Source of the DNA: Aldehydirespirator sp965205155
Lineage (GTDB): Bacteria > Actinomycetota > Acidimicrobiia > Acidimicrobiales > Aldehydirespiratoraceae
Assembly (NCBI GenBank): GCA_965205155.1
Contig: OZ242033.1
Location: 806,001 to 870,000, forward strand
Direction: 5' to 3'
Length of the DNA stretch: 64,000 bases
Shown: positions 1 to 7,173 of the stretch, piece by piece
Position numbering within the stretch: position 1 is the stretch's first letter
Layout: the number at the start of each line of letters is the position of its first letter
The notes under the pieces: model-generated
What the model saw: only the letters and a program-made list of their open reading frames with translations
Told to the model about the DNA's origin: nothing
Database searches by the model: none
Made by a program: the position numbers and the translations under genes

Positions 1-765
1 TTCAGAGGGCTGCCCGCCGGGATGAAGTCGGTCGAAGTGTGGCTTCCCCACACGGCCCTGTTGACGGTGCGGCGGTTGGCGGTCGCGGCCGGGTCGACGG
101 TGGAGCCCTCGGTGCAGCCCGCGGCCTGGATCCACTACGGCAGTTCCATCAGCCACTGCTCGGCGGCCGACCGGCCCACCAACGTCTGGCCCGCGGTCGC
201 GGCCCGCGCCGGCGGGAACCGCCTGTCCCTCATCAACCTCGGTTTTTCGGGCGAGTGCCACACCGACCAGTTCGTGGCCCGCTTCATCCGCGACCGCGAC
301 GCATCGCTCATCTCGCTCAAGCTCGGGATCAACTCGCTGGAGACGTTCCGCGAGCGGACCTTCCGCTCCGCGGTCCACGGATTCCTCGACACCGTGCGCG
401 ACGGCCACCCTGTCACACCCGTCGTCGTGTGCTCGCCGATCTACAGCCCCGACCGGGAGGCGCATCCCGACGCGGCCGCCGGACAGCATCACCCGGCGGC
501 GCGCGATCCGTACGTGCCGCCGCTGACCACCCGGGAATGCCGGACCATCCTCGCCGGCGTCGTCGCCGGCCGGGTCGCCCACGGCGACGAGCATCTCCAC
601 TACCTCGACGGTCTGGAGCTGTTCGGCCCCGACGACATCGAGGACCTGCCCGACAGGCTCCACCCCAACGCCGCCGGCTACATGCGGATGGGCGAGCGGT
701 TCGCAGCCAAGGTGCTGGGTCCCGACGGCCTGATGCGCGTGCCGGAAACACCCAGTGCCGGATGA
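1..765 (+). CDS. SGNH/GDSL-family hydrolase, 5' end outside window
   Basis: The frame is open from base 1, so the gene probably begins outside the window; the first ATG is at 22. The protein has the layout of a two-part SGNH esterase/lipase. A short N-terminal beta segment (PHTALLTVRRL) is followed by a catalytic block with a nucleophile-type Ser in HYGSSIS, then GFSGECH, KLGINSL as the Asn block, and a C-terminal DRLHPNAAGY holding the Asp and His of the triad. Members of this family cleave acyl or acetyl esters, often on carbohydrates; the substrate here is unknown. It lies upstream of, and converges on, the P450/beta-glucuronidase pair, which suggests a shared catabolic neighbourhood. Confidence 0.8.
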   Translation, partial: FRGLPAGMKSVEVWLPHTALLTVRRLAVAAGSTVEPSVQPAAWIHYGSSISHCSAADRPTNVWPAVAARAGGNRLSLINLGFSGECHTDQFVARFIRDRDASLISLKLGINSLETFRERTFRSAVHGFLDTVRDGHPVTPVVVCSPIYSPDREAHPDAAAGQHHPAARDPYVPPLTTRECRTILAGVVAGRVAHGDEHLHYLDGLELFGPDDIEDLPDRLHPNAAGYMRMGERFAAKVLGPDGLMRVPETPSAG

Positions 766-1069
766 CGGCCATCTCCAATGACACGATCGCGGTACTGCAC
801 GTCGGTTCAGCGGTCACCCTGTCGGGCCAGCAGCATCGTGTGTTGCGGCCAGCTCTTCGCGGTGTGGTCGATCAACTCGGCGAGCGTCTCGGGTGGCGTC
901 ACGATCCCTCCTCCAGATCGACAAGGGTGCCGTTCTCGCTGAGCCGATCGACGACGAGCTTCCCCTGCTCGTGGAGCATTGCGGCGTAGTGGCCGGTGGC
1001 CGCGTCGGCTGGGAGTCGGCGGACGAGTCGAAGTTCGTCATCGTGCCGAGGCCGTGGGCCGGGCGGCGC
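766..1069 (-). other. gap with two coding-like small reading frames behind the P450
   Basis: No full-length gene is present. On the minus strand the frame continues directly behind the P450 stop as an open stretch to 899 that reads like protein (HDDELRLVRR, LVVDRLSENGTLVDLEEGS), but it has no obvious start. It overlaps by GTGA a 31-codon frame at 807-902 beginning VTPPETLAELID. These may be a remnant of a small gene pair or chance frames in GC-rich DNA. Nothing else was recognised. Confidence 0.25.
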
Positions 1070-2260
1070 TCACGTCGACCTCTGCCCTGGGGCGAAAGAG
1101 ACCGGCAGGCTTGTCCATCCCGTGACATTGCTGCTGTGGAAGCGCATCTTCTGCTCGTGGTCGACTTCGTAGTCGCCAATCCGCTTGTGGATCTGCTCGA
1201 GTGCGATCCTGCCTTCCAGCCGAGCGAGCGCGGCGCCGAGACAGAAGTGGGCACCGTAGCCGAAGGCAAGGTGCCGCTCGGGACGACGGTGGATGTCGAA
1301 GACTTCGGCGGTTGGACCGAACTCTCGCTCATCGTGATTGGCTGCGCCGATCAATAGGAGCGCCGAGTCACCCTTGCGCATGACCTCGCCGTGCATTTCG
1401 AGATCGCGGGTCAGCGTGCGGTGCATGTACTGCGTCGAGCTGTGGTAGCGAAGCACCTCTTCGACGACGCCAGGGATGAGCGACGGATCGTCGACGACTT
1501 CGGCGCGTTGGTCTGGGTGCCGGCTGAGGAGCTCGACCGCGTTGGCCGTCATATTCTTCGTCGTCTCGTGTCCCGCGATCACGAAGAGAACGCAGAAGCC
1601 GAGAAGCTCGTCGTCGGGCAGATCCTCGAGGCTTGCCAAGTCGGAAAGCAGCCCCTCACCCTCACCGGTGCGGCGCGAGGGGAGGTCGTCGATGAAGTAG
1701 GTGAGCAGATCGAACATCCCCGCGATCGCCTCGTCGGGGAGTTGTATCGAGCCGTCCTTTCGGATGAGGATCTTGTCGGCGTGATTCCGTAGCGCAGCGC
1801 GGTCGGCCCCGGGGATGCCCAACACCGCCGAGATGACATCCATCGGGAACGGACCCGTCAGGTCTTCGACGAGATCACACGCCCCGGACTCGATGAAGTC
1901 ATCAATGTAACCATCGACGATGTGACGTGCCACGCCCTCCATCACTGCCACACGTCGCCCGGTGAACACGCGGCTGACCAGCTTGCGCAGCCGGGTGTGC
2001 TCCGGCGGGTCCATGTCGATCATCGATCGGAAGCTCCTGCCCACCCTCCCTCGCTGCTCCAGCGCGACACCGTTGGCCGACGAGTACGTCGCCGTGTCCC
2101 GGAAGGCCTCGAGCACGTCGTCGAACCTGCTCAGGGTCCAGAACCGCAGTTCGTCATTCCAGTAGGCGGGCGCCTCGTCGCGAAGCCGCCGATAGGTCTC
2201 GTACGGATCGTCATGCACTGCGAACGAGTACGGGTTGTAGTGCAGGTCTGGAAGACTCAC
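1070..2260 (-). CDS. cytochrome P450
   Basis: This is a 396-residue soluble bacterial P450, a usual length for the class. Diagnostic blocks are the I-helix oxygen-activation motif AGHETTK at about 229-235, the K-helix ExxR (EVLR, 268-271), and the heme loop FGYGAHFCLG at 333-342 with Cys340 as thiolate ligand. It should be a cytoplasmic monooxygenase that receives electrons from a ferredoxin; no ferredoxin gene is adjacent. The GTG start overlaps the beta-glucuronidase stop (GTGA), so the two genes are translationally coupled and probably act on the same compound, for example hydroxylating an aglycone released from a glucuronide. The substrate is inference. Confidence 0.95.
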   Translation of the reverse strand: MSLPDLHYNPYSFAVHDDPYETYRRLRDEAPAYWNDELRFWTLSRFDDVLEAFRDTATYSSANGVALEQRGRVGRSFRSMIDMDPPEHTRLRKLVSRVFTGRRVAVMEGVARHIVDGYIDDFIESGACDLVEDLTGPFPMDVISAVLGIPGADRAALRNHADKILIRKDGSIQLPDEAIAGMFDLLTYFIDDLPSRRTGEGEGLLSDLASLEDLPDDELLGFCVLFVIAGHETTKNMTANAVELLSRHPDQRAEVVDDPSLIPGVVEEVLRYHSSTQYMHRTLTRDLEMHGEVMRKGDSALLLIGAANHDEREFGPTAEVFDIHRRPERHLAFGYGAHFCLGAALARLEGRIALEQIHKRIGDYEVDHEQKMRFHSSNVTGWTSLPVSFAPGQRST

Positions 2261-4107
2261 GACGGCTCGGCCCTAACGTTCAATGTGAGGTTCTTGCTTG
2301 AACGGAGCCTCGGCTGCGCCGCGGCGCAGCCATGCCTCCCGTCCGCTTCTCGCCATCGCTGCCGGAGGAGGTGAGCCGCAGCCTTCGGACGGCGGTCGCG
2401 GGTGAAGACACCCTTCTTGTTGCCGTCGACCCGAACGAAGGACTCCTGCGTCTGGAAGTCGGCGAAGTTCCACACGTGCTCGCCGACGACCGCGCCGACC
2501 CGGTCGAACACGTCGTGGTAGGCGTCGAGAAGCGCGGTCTGGTACTCCTCGGTCCACAGTTCCGCGGTGACGGAGTGGAGGCCCGCGACCGTGTCGGCGC
2601 CGTACTCGCCCACGATGATCGGCTTGTCGTGGGCGCGTTCCCAGCTGCGGAGCTCATCCTCCAGGCTGGCGGCGGCGCGCTCGAGATCGCCCGGGAACAG
2701 GTACCAGCCCAGGTACCGGTTGAGGCAGATGACGTCGAAGAGATCGGCGATGCGGTCCGTGTCGACCGTCGCCCGGCGCTGGTTGGCGTACATCAGCGGC
2801 CGGGTCGGGTCGAGGCGGCGGGCCAGCTCGACCGTCGGTTCGAAGAACTGGCGCGTCCCGTCCTCCGAGGACTCGGGCTCGTTCATCAGCGACCACATGA
2901 CGATGCACGGGTGGTTCTTGTCCCGGGCGATCAGCTCGCGAACGGCCCGGGCATGGGACTCGCGGGTGGCGTCGTTGAACATCTGCGGCGAGTACGCCCG
3001 CTGGTCCGCCGTCCCGAGGACGCCGCCGCCCAGACCGAGGTTCAGGCCGACGGCGGCAGTCTCACCGATGACGACCACCCCCTTGCGGTCGGCGTAGTCC
3101 ATGACCTCCTCGGCATACGGGTAGTGCGAGGTCCGGAACGAATTCGCCCCCACCCAGTCCATCAGCGCGAAGTCGTGGACCATCATCACGTCGTCGTGCC
3201 CCTTGCCGCGGGCCGTGTTGTCCTCGTGGCGGCCGAAGCCCCGGAACCCGAAGGGTTCACCATTGATGAGGAACTCGGCGCCGCGAACCTCGACTGTGCG
3301 GATGCCGACGGGGAGTTCGTACCAGTCGACGACTGTGCCGTCGTGGCGGACCTTGACCTCGAGCGTGTGGAGGTAGCCGTCGCCCGGCTGCCACAAGCGT
3401 GCATCGTCGACACGAAGCGTCCCTTGTGGCCCGGACCCCTCGGCGACGACCGCGCCGCCGGCGTCGCTCAGCCGTACCGACAACTGGCCGCAGCCCGCAA
3501 GATCGACCGTGTAGTCGACGAGTCCGGTGGACCCGTCGAGTCGTGTCACCACCGTGACATCGGTGACATGATCGGGGGGCACCGAATAGAGCCACACCGA
3601 GCGGGCGAGTCCGGCGTAGTTGAAGAAGTCATGACGGTAGGTCTGGCGCCGACGGCCGCCGGGGTCGATGGCGACATCGCCGGGAGGGATGGTCTCGTTC
3701 GTGAGTTCGTTGTTGACCGCGATGGTCACCCGGATCTCGTTGCCGGCGACCGCTTGGTCGGTGATGTCGGCCTCGAACGGCGTGTAGCCCCCGACGTGCT
3801 CGGCGACGAGGTCCTCACCGACGTACACCCGGCCCTCGTGGGTGGCGGCATCGACCCGGACACGGATCCGTTCGCCGGTCCAGCCGCGCGGCACCCGCAC
3901 CGTTCGCTGGTACCAGACCCACCCGACGTGCTCGCGAATGGAGCGGTCGGCGAACAGGTCGTTGTAGCTGGCGGGCACGGGAGCCTCGAGCGGCGTGTCG
4001 AGGGTGGCCCGGAACGGCTCGGCGCCTGCATCAGCGTCGAGCGCGAACCGCCACAGGCCATCGAGTCGAAGGAGCTCGCGGGTCGGCGTTGCTCGGGGTC
4101 GGAGCAT
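2257..4107 (-). CDS. uidA: beta-glucuronidase (glycoside hydrolase family 2)
   Basis: The 616-residue protein matches GH2 beta-glucuronidases almost end to end. An N-terminal jelly-roll begins MLRPRATPTRELLRLDG, followed by the Ig-like domain and TIM barrel. The acid/base Glu is in SLMNEP (E410) and the nucleophile in IIVGEYGAD (E501). The glucuronate-recognising NxK pair is in GNKKG (N563/K565). These sit three residues before the E. coli positions 413, 504, 566 and 568. I chose the ATG at 4107 because the family starts there; an in-frame GTG at 4170 would add 21 residues. The last ~25 residues are unlike the family and contain a palindrome. No signal peptide is seen, so the enzyme is probably cytoplasmic. 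Confidence 0.95.
   Translation of the reverse strand: MLRPRATPTRELLRLDGLWRFALDADAGAEPFRATLDTPLEAPVPASYNDLFADRSIREHVGWVWYQRTVRVPRGWTGERIRVRVDAATHEGRVYVGEDLVAEHVGGYTPFEADITDQAVAGNEIRVTIAVNNELTNETIPPGDVAIDPGGRRRQTYRHDFFNYAGLARSVWLYSVPPDHVTDVTVVTRLDGSTGLVDYTVDLAGCGQLSVRLSDAGGAVVAEGSGPQGTLRVDDARLWQPGDGYLHTLEVKVRHDGTVVDWYELPVGIRTVEVRGAEFLINGEPFGFRGFGRHEDNTARGKGHDDVMMVHDFALMDWVGANSFRTSHYPYAEEVMDYADRKGVVVIGETAAVGLNLGLGGGVLGTADQRAYSPQMFNDATRESHARAVRELIARDKNHPCIVMWSLMNEPESSEDGTRQFFEPTVELARRLDPTRPLMYANQRRATVDTDRIADLFDVICLNRYLGWYLFPGDLERAAASLEDELRSWERAHDKPIIVGEYGADTVAGLHSVTAELWTEEYQTALLDAYHDVFDRVGAVVGEHVWNFADFQTQESFVRVDGNKKGVFTRDRRPKAAAHLLRQRWREADGRHGCAAAQPRLRSSKNLTLNVRAEPS
2312..2331. repeat. 20-bp perfect palindrome inside the uidA 3' end
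   Basis: GGCTGCGCCG followed directly by its reverse complement lies in the last codons of the beta-glucuronidase gene, just before the P450 start. It encodes an atypical Cys-Ala-Ala-Ala tail. It may be a small repetitive insertion, or a hairpin affecting the coupling between the two genes. Confidence 0.6.
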
Positions 4108-4205
4108 GGTCGGTCCGTTCAGTCCGTGCACTTCACCGGCGGCCGGGTCCACGAGGCCGGATGTGAGCACGGGCAGATCCCGGCGGGTTCTCCGTCGAGT
4201 CGGCG

Positions 4206-4234
4206 TTGACTCGGCCCGGTCGTGTCCATATCAT
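4206..4234 (+). promoter_or_regulatory. sigma70-type promoter of the amidohydrolase gene
   Basis: TTGACT at 4206-4211 and TATCAT at 4229-4234 are separated by exactly 17 bp, about 75 bp upstream of the amidohydrolase start. The box overlaps the inverted repeat at 4234-4247, the expected geometry for repression. Confidence 0.6.
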
Positions 4235-4248
4235 GAGGATACACTCAT
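4233..4248. promoter_or_regulatory. candidate operator TGAG-N6-CTCA between uidA and the amidohydrolase gene
   Basis: The sequence ATGAGGATACACTCAT is an inverted repeat covering the end of the -10 box and the likely start site. A second copy sharing 11 of 14 core positions (TGAGGAT, three variable bases, CTCA) lies upstream of the transporter operon at 12340-12353. It probably binds a TetR-type repressor and could act on both divergent genes. Confidence 0.55.
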
Positions 4249-4311
4249 GTTAGGTACGAGACCGACAGGGGCACCGCTGGGTGGCGGGACCATCCCAAGG
4301 GGGATTCGAAG

Positions 4312-5544
4312 ATGAACAATGGCGAGTCGATCCGGGGCATTACCGACAACGGGCGCTACATCGTGGTGAGCGCCGACACCCATGGTGGGGGGGCGATCCT
4401 CGACTACCGCGAGTACCTCCCTGCGTCGCTGCACGATGACTTCGACGCATGGGCGTCGGAGATGCTGGCCGAGGGCCACTACACCGACCCGAACGACTAC
4501 GACCCGGACCAGCGCCGGAACGAGCAGGTGACCGATGGCGTGGTGGCCGGCGTCATCTTCCCCAACACCGACCCGCCGTTCGCGCTCAACGTGTTCGAGC
4601 GGGGCCACTCCCGCCGGGACATCGAGCTCCAATGGGAGGGTTTCAAGGCCCACAACCGGTGGATGGCCGACCACTGCGCCAACGACCCGGACCGGCTGCG
4701 CGGGCTGATGCAAACCAGTCCGTTCCTGCCCGAGGAGACCGCGGCCGAGATCCGCGCCGCGGCGAAGAGCGGTTTGATGACCGGCGGCGTGCTGGTACGG
4801 GTCGCGCCGCCCGACAGCACCTTCCCCCAGTTCTATCAGGAGCATTGGGAGCCGGTGTGGGCCGCCGCAGCCGAGGTGGGCATTCCGATCACAACCCACG
4901 GGGGAAGCGAGCCGATTTACGGACCCGGCCCCGGCAAGGCCGCCATCCAGCTCGTCGAGATCGGATGGTGGACGCGACGGGCCCTCACCCAGTTCCTGCT
5001 CGGCGGCATCCTCGATCGCTACCGCGACCTCAAGATGGTGCTCACCGAACAGGGTGTGGGATGGATCAAGACCGAACTTCCCCAGATCGGCTGGTACGCG
5101 AAGCAGGTGCAGCTCATCCACGATGACGCCGGCGCCGACCATCTGGAGCGGACTCCCCGCCAGACATTCCGGGACCAGGTCCGCTTCGGCGCCAGCTTTC
5201 CCAGTCAAAGCGAGATCGCCTCCCTGGGCGACGACGACGTCACCCACATCATGTGGGGGAACGACTACCCGCACAACGAGGGCACCCACCCATACACCAC
5301 AGAGGCGTTGCGGGTCGCGTTCTCCGAGCGTGATCCCGCCGACGTGGCCCGCATGGTCTCCACCAACGCCGCCGACCTCTTCGGCTTCGATCTCGACGCG
5401 CTGGCCCCGCTGGCGGCGGAACACGGCCCGAAGGTCGAAGAGGTCGCCCGCCCCCTCGACCCCGAGGACTACCCGACCGACAGCTACTCCCCGGCCTTCA
5501 CACTGAGAGCGATGGGGAAGAGGAGGACGACGGCGAAGGCCTGA
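4312..5544 (+). CDS. amidohydrolase-2 family metal-dependent hydrolase
   Basis: This 410-residue TIM-barrel hydrolase or decarboxylase belongs to the ACMSD-like amidohydrolase group. Metal-ligand motifs are in order: DTH (D22/H24) on strand 1, TTHGG (H196) in the middle, and GNDYPH (D318) near the C-terminus. These proteins bind one divalent metal and hydrolyse or decarboxylate cyclic or aromatic acids; the substrate cannot be told from sequence. A good ribosome site (AAGGGGG) precedes the ATG. The gene is divergent from beta-glucuronidase/P450 and has its own promoter and operator. Confidence 0.85.
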   Translation: MNNGESIRGITDNGRYIVVSADTHGGGAILDYREYLPASLHDDFDAWASEMLAEGHYTDPNDYDPDQRRNEQVTDGVVAGVIFPNTDPPFALNVFERGHSRRDIELQWEGFKAHNRWMADHCANDPDRLRGLMQTSPFLPEETAAEIRAAAKSGLMTGGVLVRVAPPDSTFPQFYQEHWEPVWAAAAEVGIPITTHGGSEPIYGPGPGKAAIQLVEIGWWTRRALTQFLLGGILDRYRDLKMVLTEQGVGWIKTELPQIGWYAKQVQLIHDDAGADHLERTPRQTFRDQVRFGASFPSQSEIASLGDDDVTHIMWGNDYPHNEGTHPYTTEALRVAFSERDPADVARMVSTNAADLFGFDLDALAPLAAEHGPKVEEVARPLDPEDYPTDSYSPAFTLRAMGKRRTTAKA

Positions 5545-5622
5545 CCCCCTTCATGGGTACGGCTCCGGCCGCACCCGTGAGGCCCGGCCCGGCTCACGAC
5601 TTGCTCACGACTTGAGCGGCCG

Positions 5623-7173
5623 TCAGTCCGCGGTGTCGATCAGTTCGGAGGCGGCGACGAACCCGCCGGCTCCGTCCTCGGCCTCCGGATCCCATCTCAG
5701 CAGGACGACGCCGTCCCGGGCGTCGTACTTGCCGGGGCCGAGCGAGGCGAAGGTCTCGCCGGGCAGCTCGATGGAGCCGAAGCCGTCGATCGCCGCCTGC
5801 AGGGTCTCGTTGGTCAGGTTGGGACCGGCGGCGGCGGCCACCTGCACGAAGAGGTCGAATCTGGGACATATCCCGACCACCGGGACATGCCAGTCGGTCC
5901 CGTCCTCGGGCACCTCCGAGGAGGGGACAGCCTCGATCCCCGATCGGCGCTCGAAGACGTCGATGCAGTCCTCCATGCGCTGGTTGTACTCGCCGGTGAC
6001 GATCGGCCCCCCGAGCGAGTAGACGTCGAAGTAGCCGGGGTCGCCGGAGTCCCGCAGCGCGAACGAGACCAGGTCGATGTCGGTGGTGAACAGGTCGACG
6101 TCCAGGCCGCCCTGCATGAGCTGCCCGATTGCGAGGGGGTCGCCCTCCAGGAACACGGCGTCGACGCCGGCGCTGCGGTAGATCTCCAGGAACGTGCGCC
6201 ACACCGACGCGACGGCCTGGGTGTCGCCGGCGGGCACGTCGAGCACCGTCCGTTGGACGATGTTCACCCCGGCGGCCTCGAGCGCGGGGACGAGCACGTT
6301 GTCGACGGTCTCCTGGCGCAGCGTGTCGGAGTGCACGGCGACATCGCCGACGCCGGCGAGCTGGCCGCCGCGGTCCAGCGCGGTGACGAACACGTCCAGC
6401 AACCGGTCCGAGGCGATGCGCAGATTCACCCAGGGCGCATTGGCCCGGGCCAGGTCCTCGGCGGTGAACGGAGCACCGAAGAGCGCGGTGCTGTAGGTCT
6501 CCGTTATGCAGAGGTTCCCTGCGGGCACCCTGAAGTCGCCCATGACGGCGAACACGTTCTCATCCTCTGTGAAGTAGACGCACCCGGCCAGCGAGGTGTC
6601 GGTGCCGAAGGGGAGGAAGTCGAAAGTCACCGACTCGACCATGCGGCCGCAGATCCCTCCGTTCTCGTTGAGTTCCTCGGCCAGGGCTTGGAGCACGACC
6701 TCGAAGCTGCCCCGGTTGATCTGGGCGAGGCCGCGATTGCCCAGTTCCTCGTAGTCGACCTGGGGGGCGCCGATCTTGATCGTGTCCGCGGTCACGCCGC
6801 TGGCGGTGGCGCTGAGCTCTCCCTCTCCCCGGCACGTCGGCTGGAAGATCGGGTCGGGGGTCTCGGGCTGCGCGGCTGCGGGGTCGTCGGGGGTCTCGGG
6901 CTGCGCGGCTGCGGGGTCGTCGGGGGTCTCCGGGCTGGGGGACGTGCCGGGCGCCGGGTCGGCGGCTGTGTCGTCGGTGGGTTGAGGGCCGTCGCCGGCG
7001 CCTTCGGAGCCGGGCTGGCCGGCCGCATCGGCGTCCTCGGGGTCCGGCAACTCGGCGGCCTGGGTCGCCGATGGCGCCTCGGTCGCGGCCCCGTCCCCTC
7101 CGTCGGAGTCGCCGCCCCCGCAGGCGGTCATGAGAAGGCCGAGAACGGCGCAGAGCGTGAGCAGCTTGGTCAT
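5623..7173 (-). CDS. branched-chain-type ABC transporter substrate-binding lipoprotein
   Basis: The 516-residue lipoprotein has a signal peptide ending in a lipobox (LMTAC, Cys18). A Pro/Asp/Glu-rich linker of about 100 residues follows, containing an 11-residue tandem repeat (PETPDDPAAAQ). The rest is a type I periplasmic-binding domain of the LivJ/amide-urea kind (TIKIGAPQVDYE onward). It would be anchored outside the membrane to capture ligand for the fused permease-ATPase encoded just upstream. The ATG overlaps the stop of that gene (ATGA) and has a strong GAGGAGG ribosome site. It is the last gene of the three-gene transporter operon. Confidence 0.9.
   Translation of the reverse strand: MTKLLTLCAVLGLLMTACGGGDSDGGDGAATEAPSATQAAELPDPEDADAAGQPGSEGAGDGPQPTDDTAADPAPGTSPSPETPDDPAAAQPETPDDPAAAQPETPDPIFQPTCRGEGELSATASGVTADTIKIGAPQVDYEELGNRGLAQINRGSFEVVLQALAEELNENGGICGRMVESVTFDFLPFGTDTSLAGCVYFTEDENVFAVMGDFRVPAGNLCITETYSTALFGAPFTAEDLARANAPWVNLRIASDRLLDVFVTALDRGGQLAGVGDVAVHSDTLRQETVDNVLVPALEAAGVNIVQRTVLDVPAGDTQAVASVWRTFLEIYRSAGVDAVFLEGDPLAIGQLMQGGLDVDLFTTDIDLVSFALRDSGDPGYFDVYSLGGPIVTGEYNQRMEDCIDVFERRSGIEAVPSSEVPEDGTDWHVPVVGICPRFDLFVQVAAAAGPNLTNETLQAAIDGFGSIELPGETFASLGPGKYDARDGVVLLRWDPEAEDGAGGFVAASELIDTAD
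6850..6930. repeat. 33-bp tandem repeat in the lipoprotein linker
   Basis: Two full copies and a partial copy of a 33-bp unit (GGTCTCGGGCTGCGCGGCTG...) encode the PETPDDPAAAQ repeats. Such tracts usually vary in copy number and set the length of the exposed linker. Confidence 0.7.

Noticed and set aside
2332..4209. 625-codon plus-strand frame
   Set aside because: It is antisense to beta-glucuronidase, whose catalytic motifs are complete.
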